The notes under the pieces: generated by a model
Seen by the model: the letters and a program-made list of their open reading frames with translations, nothing else
What the model was told of the DNA's origin: nothing
Database searches by the model: none
In this document: positions 53,095 through 61,617 of the stretch, one piece after another
Numbering within the stretch: the stretch's first letter is position 1
Layout: each line of letters starts with the position of its first letter
Made by a program: the position numbers and the translations under genes
NCBI GenBank assembly: GCA_963674665.2
Contig: CAXXPL010000009.1
Coordinates: 1,364,001-1,428,000 of the forward strand
Length of the DNA stretch: 64,000 nucleotides
Direction: 5' to 3'
From: G963674665 sp963674665
GTDB taxonomy: Bacteria > Desulfobacterota > Desulfovibrionia > Desulfovibrionales > Desulfovibrionaceae

Positions 53095-53943
53095 ATGACG
53101 GAGCTGAATTCCAACGAAAATGGAGAACGTATAGGCCTCATCGCCGGTGCCGGGCAGTTTCCCAAGCTCGTGGCCACCAACGCCCGCAAGTCCGGGGCTC
53201 ATGTGGCTGCCGTTGGCTTTGTGGGGCAGACTGACGAGGCCCTTGCCTCGGACGTGGATGCCTGGTCCCTCATGCATCTTGGACAGTTGGGAAAGCTCAT
53301 CGATTATTTCAAGGCCCAGAAAGTGGACGCGGTTGTCCTTGCCGGGGCCATCAACAAGCCCAGGGCAATGGATGTCCGGCCTGACATCCGCGCCGCCAAG
53401 GTTCTCTGGAAACTGCGCGGCAAGGGGGACGACGCCCTGCTGCGGGGGGTCATCGGCGAACTCGAGGCCGAAGGTTTCAAGGTGCGGCAGGCCGCGGACA
53501 TCATTCCCGGTCTACGCGCGGGCAAGGGAGTGCTCTCGAAGCGGACGCCCACGGACGAGGAGTGGGACGATCTCCGTTTTGCCTGGGACGTGTCCGGACA
53601 AGTGGGCAGTATGGACATCGGTCAGTGCGTGGTGGTCAAGCGCGGCATCGTGGCCGCTGTGGAGGCACTGGAGGGCACTGACGAGACCCTTACTCGGGGG
53701 GGCAGGCTTGGCGGCGCTGACTGCGTGGCCTTGAAGCGCTGCAAGCCGGGGCAGGACCAGCGGGTGGATCTGCCGGCCATCGGGCTGGATACCATACGGA
53801 TTCTTGTGGATCACAAGTTCTCCTGCCTGGGCATAGAGGCCGAAAATACCCTGTTCTTCGACCAGGAGCAGGCCCTGGAGCTTGCCGCGCGCTCAAAGCT
53901 CGCCATTGTGGGGCTGGACGAGGAGAATGCGGGGGCGCGGTAG
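53095..53943 (+). CDS. lpxI: UDP-2,3-diacylglucosamine pyrophosphatase LpxI
   Basis: 282 residues from the ATG at 53095, with AAGGAT upstream. The pattern GLIAGAGQFPKLVATNARKSG, VDAVVLAGAINKP and GQCVVVKRGIVAAVEALEGTDETL is that of the DUF1009/LpxI family, the alternative to LpxH found in many non-gammaproteobacteria. It cleaves UDP-2,3-diacylglucosamine to lipid X in lipid A synthesis. It belongs with lpxD-fabZ-lpxA, but a terminator and a 1.9-kb intron now lie between it and lpxA, so its expression may depend on read-through, intron splicing or its own promoter. Confidence 0.92.
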   Translation: MTELNSNENGERIGLIAGAGQFPKLVATNARKSGAHVAAVGFVGQTDEALASDVDAWSLMHLGQLGKLIDYFKAQKVDAVVLAGAINKPRAMDVRPDIRAAKVLWKLRGKGDDALLRGVIGELEAEGFKVRQAADIIPGLRAGKGVLSKRTPTDEEWDDLRFAWDVSGQVGSMDIGQCVVVKRGIVAAVEALEGTDETLTRGGRLGGADCVALKRCKPGQDQRVDLPAIGLDTIRILVDHKFSCLGIEAENTLFFDQEQALELAARSKLAIVGLDEENAGAR

Positions 53944-54021
53944 AAAAAGGACCGTAAATGTTTTTTCCGGGTGAGATTTGCTTTGAAAAAGCATCTTTCT
54001 GGACCATTATTGATCTGCTTC

Positions 54022-54788
54022 ATCGGGTAGGAGGGGGGCTCGCGCCCCCCGTCCTCCCACACCACCGGGCATACGGTTCCGTAGCACGGCGGTTCCTGCC
54101 TGTTTGGCGTCATTTCTCTGAATGCCTGTCGGACTATAAGCACCCAGCCTTACCTCACGGATTCCGTCCTTTACTTCCAGCTTTAAGGCCCCCTACGGGC
54201 ATCTGCTCAATCCAAGCAGAAAACAGTGTTCATGCCTCGCTTGGCAGGTTTGGCCCTTCGTCGAGTTGTTAGGTCGACTACTATGGCCTCGGCTGACTTC
54301 TGTCTTCCCATCCCGGCGCGTTGCCGCGCCGGTAGCACGTGGCAGGAAGACAGATCTCCCCGGGTAATGCGCGCGAGCTTCCTGCTTGTACCCGCCACAT
54401 ATACGTCCATGCTCTCCGTACAAGTATCGGGCTTTGAAGATAGTGGCCTCCTCCCCCGGCATGACCGCGTATGCGATTTCTGTTCGTCGGGTCAGCATTT
54501 TGCCTATGGCTTCCTTCAGATTCCATCTCGCGATGGACACCCTTGCCGTCCGGCTAGAGCAATTTACGCTTGAAATACTTGCTCAACGGCCGGCCAAGCC
54601 AGCCTACAAGCATTTCGCGGCAAGGATTTGCAGGCAAACCCTTGCAGAGCATTTAACCTTTTTCAAAGTTAAAATGCTCTAGCAGTTCCCCTTGTCGAGC
54701 CTGCGGAGGACTTTCACCTCCAAGTCACCAGGCAGGCACCACACCTGCCCGGATGGTGCTCACGCACCACGCGCCCTGCCGGGCGCAC
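54022..54788 (-). mobile_element. ORF-less group II intron (IIC type)
   Basis: On the minus strand the element begins GTGCGCCCGGCAGGGCGCG at 54788. It shows the same domain I landmarks as the first intron (GGAGGTGAAAGTCCTCC, GGCAAGGGTGTCC, TCTGAAGGAAGCC, GACGAACAGAAATCGC, GAAGTCAGCCGAGGCCATAG) and then passes, without any reverse transcriptase gene, to domain V (near 54055-54095, ACCGCCGTGCTACGG...CGTATGCCCGGTGGT) and domain VI ending CTACCCGAT at 54022. It lies directly after the serS terminator. A 129-bp element interrupts domain I. It is either a deletion derivative or a trans-mobilised intron; splicing ability is unknown. Confidence 0.87.
54554..54682. mobile_element. MITE-like insert inside the second intron
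   Basis: 129 bases with matching ends: CTAGAGCAATTT at the left, and AAAATGCTCTAG at the right, which is its near-complement. Internal hairpins are visible (TTAACCTTT/AAAGTTAA, GCAAGGATTTGC/GCAAACCCTTGC). It contains no coding capacity and interrupts an intron segment whose flanks are otherwise contiguous with group II domain I. CTAG at both ends may be a target duplication or part of the ends. Confidence 0.7.
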
Positions 54789-54792
54789 CAAG

Positions 54793-54830
54793 AGTAAAGA
54801 GCCCTGCGGCATGCCGCAGGGCTCTTTACT
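54793..54830 (-). terminator. serS terminator and intron target hairpin
   Basis: A perfect 18-bp inverted repeat with a 2-base centre (AGTAAAGAGCCCTGCGGC and its complement), ending in a T-rich arm. The second intron starts 5 bases beyond it. Confidence 0.9.
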
Positions 54831-54922
54831 TGCGATAATTTCTCATTCAAAAAGTCTGGGTAGGGAAAGTTCGAAGGTGTGCCCCATTTTTCAAAGGTGG
54901 CTCACTCGATCTCATTTGAGTC

Positions 54923-56212
54923 CTAAGCCGCGCTTTCGGGTGGTGTGATAATTTCACGCCCCCCCATGTAGGGGCGCAGGGCCTCGGGGATGACCAGAGA
55001 ACCGTCGGCCTGCTGGTAGTTCTCCATGATGGCCACCACGGTGCGCCCCACAGCGAGTCCGGAACCGTTGAGCGTGTGCGCCAGGACCGCTTTCTTGGCG
55101 TTTTTGGGCTTGAACTTGATGTTTGCCCGTCTTGCCTGGAAGTCCTCGAAATTGGAGCACGAGGAGATTTCCCGATACTTGTCCTGCCCGGGAAGCCAGA
55201 CCTCCAGGTCATAGGTCTTGGCCGCGGAAAATCCAAGATCGCCGGTGCACAGGGTCACCACTCTGTAGTGCAGGCCCAGTCTGCGCAGGATTTCCTCGGC
55301 ATGTCCCCGCAGGATTTCCAGCTCCACATAGGAGCGTTCGGGCGTGGTGAACCGGACCAGTTCCACCTTGTTGAACTGGTGCAGCCTGATGAGCCCCTTG
55401 GTGTCCTTTCCATAGCTTCCGGCCTCGGAGCGAAAACAGGGGGTGAAGGCGGCGTAGGCACGGGGCAGGTCGTCCTCGGCCTGGACCTCGTCCCGGTGCA
55501 GGTTGGTCACAGGCACCTCGGCCGTGGGAATCAGGTAGTGATCCAGCCCCTCCAGCTTGAACAGGTCCTCGGCGAATTTGGGCAACTGACCGGTACCGGT
55601 CATGGAGTCCTTGTTCACGATGACAGGAGGCATGACCTCGGTGTATCCGTGCTCCGTGGTGTGGATGTCCAGCATGAGGCTGGCGCAGGCGCGTTCGAGC
55701 CTGGCGGCCCAGCCCCAGTAAACGGCGTAGCGTGCGCCGCTCAACTTGGCCGCCCGCTCGAAGTCCAGGCCGCCAAGGGTAGTCCCGAGTTCCCAGTGCT
55801 CCTTGGGTGTGAAGTCGAATGAAGGCTTTTCCCCCCAGGTGCACAGCACGGGGTTGTCGTTTTCGTCCGAACCGGCGGGAACGCTTTCGTGGGGCATGTT
55901 GGGGATGCTGAGCAGCCACTGGTTGATGTCCTGAACCAGATCGTTGGCCGAAGCGTCCAGCTCTTTGATGCGTTCGCTGAGGGAACCCAGGGATGCGAGG
56001 AGTTCGCCAGCGTCCTCGCCGGCGCGCTTCATCTTGGCAACTTCAGCGGAAGCGCTGTTGCGTTGGCTTTTCAGGGACTCCACTTCCTGGAGCAGGGCAC
56101 GGCGTTTGTCGTCCAGGACAGTGAATTCGGCAATGTCCAGTTTGGAGCGACGCTTTTCGAGCATGGCCGCGACGCGTTCAGGTTCCTTTTGCAACAGCTT
56201 GAGATCAAACAT
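54923..56212 (-). CDS. serS: Seryl-tRNA synthetase
   Basis: 429 residues. The N-terminal long antiparallel coiled coil (about 1-105, MFDLKLLQKEPERVAAMLEKRRSKLD...) binds the long arm of tRNA-Ser. The catalytic domain has class II motif 2 (YAAFTPCFRSEAGSYGKDTKGLIRLHQFNKVELV) and motif 3 (NGSGLAVGRTVVAIMENYQ), plus EISSCSNFEDFQARRANIKF. It charges tRNA-Ser and tRNA-Sec. GAGGAG lies upstream of the ATG. It is monocistronic and ends at the hairpin now flanked by an intron. Confidence 0.97.
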   Translation of the reverse strand: MFDLKLLQKEPERVAAMLEKRRSKLDIAEFTVLDDKRRALLQEVESLKSQRNSASAEVAKMKRAGEDAGELLASLGSLSERIKELDASANDLVQDINQWLLSIPNMPHESVPAGSDENDNPVLCTWGEKPSFDFTPKEHWELGTTLGGLDFERAAKLSGARYAVYWGWAARLERACASLMLDIHTTEHGYTEVMPPVIVNKDSMTGTGQLPKFAEDLFKLEGLDHYLIPTAEVPVTNLHRDEVQAEDDLPRAYAAFTPCFRSEAGSYGKDTKGLIRLHQFNKVELVRFTTPERSYVELEILRGHAEEILRRLGLHYRVVTLCTGDLGFSAAKTYDLEVWLPGQDKYREISSCSNFEDFQARRANIKFKPKNAKKAVLAHTLNGSGLAVGRTVVAIMENYQQADGSLVIPEALRPYMGGREIITPPESAA

Positions 56213-56588
56213 CCCAGAATACTCCTCGGTGAGGGTTGGAAATTAATGACGGTCACCATGGGTCTTCCGAATACAGGCTGGGGAGCGGAGCTGGAAGACA
56301 TGGTCGGATAAAAAATACGTTGAATCAGTGTGACGTCATGAACAGGCTGCAATGTTCGCGATAGAGGATGACGCAATTCACGAGAAAAAAATTTTAACCA
56401 GCTAGTGGCGCGGGCGTCAACAGGAAGAATTTCGGATTCCATTTGATAGCGCTTTATCTGGTGAGAAAAATATCGTATTATATGTAGACTGTAAAAAGAT
56501 ATTATTGTTACGATTCATTTGGTGAATCTACAGCTGTTAGCGAACTTCCCCGTAGCGACATGTTGGGGCGCTGCCTGGAGATGATGTG
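56213..56588. other. Divergent intergenic region
   Basis: About 375 bases between serS and the ZorA-like gene, becoming A/T-rich from 56430 on. I see no gene or clear RNA; promoters for both flanking genes must lie here. Confidence 0.5.
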
Positions 56589-57749
56589 ATGCGCGAGTTT
56601 ATTACAAGCCTGTTCGGAGAGATGGTGATTCTGTCCAAGGATTCGTTCATTCCACAGCTCATGGAGATAATGCTGCTGGTGTTCCTGGGGCTTGGTCTGC
56701 TGCTTCTGGTGCGAGCCGGCGGGGTATATGGAATGTTGCGGCGTATGCGCAGGAAATTCTCGGAAACCGTCATTTCCTCCAGCAGGTCCCTGGGGCCGTT
56801 CTGGCACGCCTACCGCATGACTTTTGTCAATGACCTGAACGGGGACTACAAGACCACCAGTGACGCCGGGGAGTTCTTCGATCCGGACCGCCTCGTTGCC
56901 GAGTGGTTGGATCTGCGGTGGTGGTATTTCGCGCCGAACCTGTTCTTTCTCACCGGCCTGGTGGCCATGCTCATGCAACTCTTTCACGGCCTGATTGGAT
57001 TCGACATCTCCACCAACGACACAATCATGGAGAGCGTCAAGGCGGGGTTCATGTTCATAGCCAACGGGTTCATCTGCCTGATGTTGGGAGTGGTGCTCAG
57101 CGTGGCCATGCACTTCATCGTTCGTTTTCTGCTCGCCACCTTGCGGCGGGAGACCAAGCGCTTCATCGTTGCCTTGAACAGCCGCTTCAAGATCAGCACA
57201 ATGCAGGAGCGCGAGCTGCATCTGGCAGACTACGCCAAGACCCTTACCCGGGTGGTCAATACGCTGTTCGCTGGCGGGGCGCGCCCGAGAACCCTGACTC
57301 CGGGAGTGCTGGCCAAGGAGCTGCTTGACGAGACAAAAAAGCAGAACCTCAAAGTGGGGGCGTATCTCGATTCCTCGGGAATGGCGGCTTTGCCACAGGA
57401 GCGTCTGGAAGCCCTTGCCTACGCCATCGGTAACGCGGTGAATAATTCGTTGCGCCCCGGAATGGATAACCTGGCCGCGGCGGTGAAGCAGCTCGCCCAG
57501 GTACAGCGGCAATCCGATCTTTCCGAGATGGGCGGCGAGATACGTGAGCAGTTGCGGGCATCGCGGGAAGCCGTGGAGCGGTTGTGCATGATCCTGGAGA
57601 CCGAGCAGGTGCACAAGCCCCAGCCTGAATTCGACGAGCTTGCTTCCGTGATGCTGGATACGGCCAACAGGCTGCAACTATGTCTACGCTCCCTGCAGAG
57701 CGGCAGGAAGACGCAGGGCCTGACCAAACCCCAAGAACCCAGACAATAG
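56589..57749 (+). CDS. ZorA/MotA/TolQ-like membrane protein
   Basis: 386 residues from the ATG at 56589, with GGAG 9 bases upstream. One transmembrane helix near 25-45 (IMLLVFLGLGLLLLVRAGGVYG), then a cytoplasmic stretch containing FWHAYRMTF and TTSDAGEFFDPDRLVAEWLDLRWWYFAPNLFFLTGLVAML. This corresponds to the ZorA pattern (AeeFFspd..., PGiLTGlGIiGTF), but the Gly-Thr-rich pore motif is not conserved. A further helix follows at about 160-190, then a long helical tail. MotA/TolQ/ExbB-type proteins form ion-driven motors with a MotB/TolR partner; no partner is found here. A link to Zorya-type phage defence is only a suggestion. Confidence 0.6.
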   Translation: MREFITSLFGEMVILSKDSFIPQLMEIMLLVFLGLGLLLLVRAGGVYGMLRRMRRKFSETVISSSRSLGPFWHAYRMTFVNDLNGDYKTTSDAGEFFDPDRLVAEWLDLRWWYFAPNLFFLTGLVAMLMQLFHGLIGFDISTNDTIMESVKAGFMFIANGFICLMLGVVLSVAMHFIVRFLLATLRRETKRFIVALNSRFKISTMQERELHLADYAKTLTRVVNTLFAGGARPRTLTPGVLAKELLDETKKQNLKVGAYLDSSGMAALPQERLEALAYAIGNAVNNSLRPGMDNLAAAVKQLAQVQRQSDLSEMGGEIREQLRASREAVERLCMILETEQVHKPQPEFDELASVMLDTANRLQLCLRSLQSGRKTQGLTKPQEPRQ

Positions 57750-57992
57750 TTTTCAGGCCGCGTGTGCGGCGTTGCATGGCCGAGAGGCGTTTCTCCGAAA
57801 GGAAGCGCGCCTTTTCATATTTCCTGTGCAATGAACGCCGCCAAGCTGAGATGAATTGGAAGGGGGAGGAAGGCGTATCGCGCGTTTATGTCGGGTGAAA
57901 GGGAAGAATAGGAGAACTGAAACTCGGTTCAGTGGAATGAGAACATGCCGGGCCGCTACAGGGCGGTGCGACGGTGGATTGTTGTCCCGGTC

Positions 57993-58175
57993 TCAGATGG
58001 CGTACTTTTTCAGGTCTTCTTGTGAAGAGGCCTGGTTAAGGCGCATCGCCTCCTCGGCCAGACGTTCGAGTTCGAGTAGTTTCTTTTCCCTGAGTTTCTT
58101 GTTTCTCTGTTGTTCGTCTTCGATTTCCTGCATTTCCTTCCGATGCCTGTGCAACAGATGATCAATCTCGTACAT
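57993..58175 (-). CDS. Small coiled-coil protein
   Basis: 60 residues, highly charged: DHLLHRHRKEMQEIEDEQQRNKKLREKKLLELERLAEEAM forms one long amphipathic helix. GGGGGGTGG lies just before the ATG. No family is recognised. It is convergent with the ZorA-like gene and upstream of nothing on its own strand. Confidence 0.55.
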   Translation of the reverse strand: MYEIDHLLHRHRKEMQEIEDEQQRNKKLREKKLLELERLAEEAMRLNQASSQEDLKKYAI

Positions 58176-58316
58176 GCCACCCCCCGTTTTGACGGAAAGA
58201 GGATAAAAACCAAAACTAAAATTTCTCTAGACAATTTATAAGAAAAAGGGCAAAAGTCAACACAAATCTGTGAATATAACAAGTTGTAATAGCGGGACAA
58301 CGGAAAAGAGTTGATG

Positions 58317-58823
58317 TCAGGGGGATGAGAGTCTTTTCAATGCGGATTCCGCCAAAGCGGTAAGGGATTCGTTGAAAGATGAAATTCGTTCCATGTGTCT
58401 TTCAATTTGCTTATCTTTGGCGGATAGTTGTTTATCTTTTTCCAAAAGTAAATCTTTAAGAAACTGGTTCTCTTCTTGAAGTTGCAGAATCAGTTTTTCC
58501 TGGTAACGAGAAAGCCCTTCCAAAGTGTTTCCCACCGTTATTTCCGTCGATGGGATACCATCATTGGTATTCTTACCAGCTTTATCACTTCCAGTTTTTC
58601 CACCGTAATTAATTTTTGATTTCGGTTCATTAAGAGCTAACTTCCGGCGTTCGCTCAATACTTCGAGGTCTTCACGACGGAAGCGGTACTCCATGACGCC
58701 GCGTTCATTCTTTTCATGATGAAATGGCACCTTGCCGGCCTTGCAATAGTTGCGCAGGGTCTTTTCGCTGACGCCCAGAAATTTTCTGGCCTGTGACAGA
58801 TTCAATATCTCAGTGCCATTCAT
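58317..58823 (-). CDS. MerR-like helix-turn-helix protein with coiled-coil tail
   Basis: 168 residues from the ATG at 58823; an earlier ATG 15 bases upstream is possible. The N-terminal winged helix (ILNLSQARKFLGVSEKTLRNYCKAGKVPFHHEKNERG, then EYRFRREDLEVL) is of the MerR/excisionase type. A Lys/Asn/Gly-rich linker and a coiled coil (about 105-160, YQEKLILQLQEENQFLKDLLLEKDKQLSAKDKQIERHMERI) follow. Such proteins occur as chromosome- or plasmid-partition accessory factors and as phage or mobile-element regulators. The role here is unknown. A lower G+C content by eye suggests acquisition. Confidence 0.75.
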   Translation of the reverse strand: MNGTEILNLSQARKFLGVSEKTLRNYCKAGKVPFHHEKNERGVMEYRFRREDLEVLSERRKLALNEPKSKINYGGKTGSDKAGKNTNDGIPSTEITVGNTLEGLSRYQEKLILQLQEENQFLKDLLLEKDKQLSAKDKQIERHMERISSFNESLTALAESALKRLSSP

Positions 58824-59285
58824 GGTTATTCCATACATACCTGTCTGCGCCCCTTGAAGGGCATGGGATGGATGAGCAAGGCAACAACAGGCGAACGTCC
58901 GATTATCCTGCTTCAAATTTCTACCATTATCCGTGGAGTTGGGCAAGAGCAATAAAAATATACTGGCAAATATATGATGCCATGAAAGTCGATTCGCCCT
59001 TCACTGATGCTTTCGGCAAGGCTGCATTGAGAAGGGAGATATTTTCCTGAGGATGGTTGACCCGACCATTGTACAGGGGTATGAGAATGATAGAATTGTC
59101 CGGTTTCTTTCTGATAAATGGAAATTGCGGGACTGACTCGGGGATGCGACGTCGGAGAACGTATCTGGAGGATTGCATAAGACGGTCGCGATCAGCAGAA
59201 CTCCGGATTATTTTGCCGCTACCGCCATGCGGCATCACTCCTCGGGGCATCCTCTATTCACTTCATAAAGCAACCGGGGGGCTTC
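58824..59285. other. Divergent intergenic region
   Basis: About 460 bases without a convincing gene. A 107-codon minus-strand frame (58927-59250) lacks a ribosome binding site and family resemblance. Promoters for the HTH gene and the chemoreceptor operon must be here. Confidence 0.5.
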
Positions 59286-61601
59286 ATGAAGATCAATCTC
59301 CAAGTCAGGATGGTGGCCACCGTCATAGGCATTCTCGCCATCGTCACCATTGTCAACTTCGGCATTTTATACGGAAACTTCAGATCTTTTTCCAAAGATC
59401 GGGCAATCGCCATTGAAGAGGATCTGTTCAAAGCGAGCAAGATCAAGCTGCGGGATATTGTGGCTTCGGGATACAGTATTCTCGAACATTATCATGCGGT
59501 CGCCAATGACATGGAGGAGTTGAAGAGGCAGAAATTCGAGGAACTGAAGAAGGTGTTGGATGCCTCTTTCAGCCAGATACAAACCTATTACAATGCGAAC
59601 AAGGACAAGATGCCCCTCGAAGCATTGCGGCGGGAGATCATCGCCATGGTCAGGGGGGCGAGGTTCGAGGGTGAGAACTACATCTGGATCAACGATCTCC
59701 GACCGGTAATGATCATGCACCCCATCAAGCCCGACCTCGAAGGCAAGGAGTTGTCGGACTTCAAGGACGAGAACGGCATTTACCTGTTCAACGAGATGGT
59801 GAAGGTGTGCAATGAGAACGGCGGCGGCATGGTCAACTATTCCTGGCCCAAACCCGGTGAAAAGCAGGCCAAGCCCAAAATCTCCTACGTGCGGCTGTTG
59901 CCCGAGCTCGAATGGATATTCGGCGTGGGCGCGTGGGTGGAGGACATCGCCGAGGAGATGAAGCAGGAGGCACTGACTCAGATCGGCTCCATACGGCTTA
60001 GGGATGGGAACTACTTCTGGGTCCACAGTGACGAATCACCGGTCCCCAAAATGCTCATGCATCCTGTCTCCCCGAAGTTGAATGGCAAGTACCTGGACGA
60101 TCCGGTTTTCGGCGCTGCCACCATGTACCAGAACGGTGTGGACGGGGAGATGGTCCAACTGCCGGAAAATGCCAACTTGTTCCAGGCCATGAACCAGGCC
60201 GTTGACAAGACGGGCGAGGGATTCGTGGTCTACCAGTGGCCCAAACCCACCAAGGACGGCCCCACAAAGGAGCGCTACCCCAAGCTTTCCTATGTGCGGC
60301 TATACAAGCCGTGGAGCATGGTCATCGGCATGGGTACGTACATAGACGACATAGAACACGCGGTGGAGGCGGAAGTTACCGGTTTCAGGAAGTCGATGTT
60401 CGGATTTCTTTTCCAGGGGGGCGCGTTCAGTGTCCTGGCCGCCACCTTGCTGTGCGCGTTCTTCCTGTGGATATTGGGGCGACATCTCAACCGTCCCTTG
60501 CAGAGTATTGTGGCTTTCACTCAAGAGGTCGCGGGGGGGGATCTTGACGCGGAGCTGAAGGGAAGATTCGTGGCCGAGCTCGTAGTGCTCAAGAATTCGC
60601 TGCTGAGCATGGTGGCGAGCCTGAAGAACAAGACCGTACAGGCCGAGAAGGGGCGGGAGGAGGCCAAGCTGCAGGCGCACAAGGCCAACGAGGCGGTGGT
60701 CCGGGTCCAGGAACACGTGGCCACCTTGAACAATCTCCTGGAGAATATGAACCATGTGGTGAAGAAGACGCAGAACGTCACGGATCGCATGAGCAATACC
60801 GCGGAAAATCTCATCACCAGATTCGACCAGGTCAGCGAAGGGGCGTCCCTGCAAAAGAACAACATGGAAGAGACCACCATCTCCATGCACGAGATGAACC
60901 AGGTGGTCATGGAAGTGACGCGTAACGCGGCCAACGCCGCCAGCAGCGCGGACAACGCCCGGGCCAAGGCCGAGGAGGGCGCCATGGTGGTCAACGAGGT
61001 GGTGGAATCCATCGCCAGGGTCCGGGAGGTCACCCTCGGTCTCAAGGAGAGCATCAACGCGCTAGGAAAGCAGGCCGAGGCCATCGGCTCCGTGATGCAG
61101 GTCATCAACGATATCGCGGATCAGACGAACCTGCTGGCTCTGAACGCGGCCATCGAGGCGGCAAGAGCTGGCGAGGCGGGAAGGGGATTCGCCGTGGTGG
61201 CCGACGAGGTCAGGAAGTTGGCCGAAAAGACCATGAACGCCACCAAGGAGGTCCGCACCAGCATCTCCACCATCCAGAGCGCGGCCCAACAGGGCATGAA
61301 GGATGCCGACCGAGCGGCCCAGGCGGTTGAAAAGGCCAACGTCAAGGCCACTGAGTCAGGGGAGACACTCACCATGATCGTCTCGCTGGTCACGGAGAAC
61401 GCCTCCCAGGTCCAGGGCATCGCTTCCGCTGCGGAGCAACAGTCCGCGGCCGTGGAGCAGATCACCAGGGCCATAGACAATGTCAGCTCCATTGCGGCGG
61501 AAACCGCGGAAAGCATGGAGGCGGCCATGGGCGAGACCAGTCAGTTCACCGGCCTTGCCGAGGAAATGCAGGAAGTTATTCTCGAATTGAAGAAACACTA
61601 G
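59286..61601 (+). CDS. Methyl-accepting chemotaxis protein with tandem Cache domains
   Basis: 771 residues. TM1 is near 8-30 (MVATVIGILAIVTIVNFGILYG). The periplasmic region has two Cache_2-type modules (about 45-210 and 220-370), each with the marker GENYIWINDLRPVMIMHP or DGNYFWVHSDESPVPKMLMHP, and ending in LEWIFGVGAWVEDI or KPWSMVIGMGTYIDDI. TM2 is near 385-405, then HAMP (HLNRPLQSIVAFTQEVAGGDLDAEL) and a cytoplasmic signalling helix bundle with the hairpin tip DIADQTNLLALNAAIEAARAGEAGRGFAVVADEVRKLAE. It senses small molecules outside the inner membrane and signals to CheA/CheW. GGGGGG precedes the ATG. The histidine kinase gene follows after 16 bases. Confidence 0.95.
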   Translation: MKINLQVRMVATVIGILAIVTIVNFGILYGNFRSFSKDRAIAIEEDLFKASKIKLRDIVASGYSILEHYHAVANDMEELKRQKFEELKKVLDASFSQIQTYYNANKDKMPLEALRREIIAMVRGARFEGENYIWINDLRPVMIMHPIKPDLEGKELSDFKDENGIYLFNEMVKVCNENGGGMVNYSWPKPGEKQAKPKISYVRLLPELEWIFGVGAWVEDIAEEMKQEALTQIGSIRLRDGNYFWVHSDESPVPKMLMHPVSPKLNGKYLDDPVFGAATMYQNGVDGEMVQLPENANLFQAMNQAVDKTGEGFVVYQWPKPTKDGPTKERYPKLSYVRLYKPWSMVIGMGTYIDDIEHAVEAEVTGFRKSMFGFLFQGGAFSVLAATLLCAFFLWILGRHLNRPLQSIVAFTQEVAGGDLDAELKGRFVAELVVLKNSLLSMVASLKNKTVQAEKGREEAKLQAHKANEAVVRVQEHVATLNNLLENMNHVVKKTQNVTDRMSNTAENLITRFDQVSEGASLQKNNMEETTISMHEMNQVVMEVTRNAANAASSADNARAKAEEGAMVVNEVVESIARVREVTLGLKESINALGKQAEAIGSVMQVINDIADQTNLLALNAAIEAARAGEAGRGFAVVADEVRKLAEKTMNATKEVRTSISTIQSAAQQGMKDADRAAQAVEKANVKATESGETLTMIVSLVTENASQVQGIASAAEQQSAAVEQITRAIDNVSSIAAETAESMEAAMGETSQFTGLAEEMQEVILELKKH

Positions 61602-61617
61602 TGTGGAATGGTGATAC

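Noticed and set aside
54193..54573. Protein-coding frames on both strands between lpxI and serS
   Set aside because: They fall wholly within the structured RNA of the second group II intron and match no protein.
58927..59250. 107-codon minus-strand frame upstream of the chemoreceptor
   Set aside because: No ribosome binding site or domain pattern; probably spurious in a promoter region.
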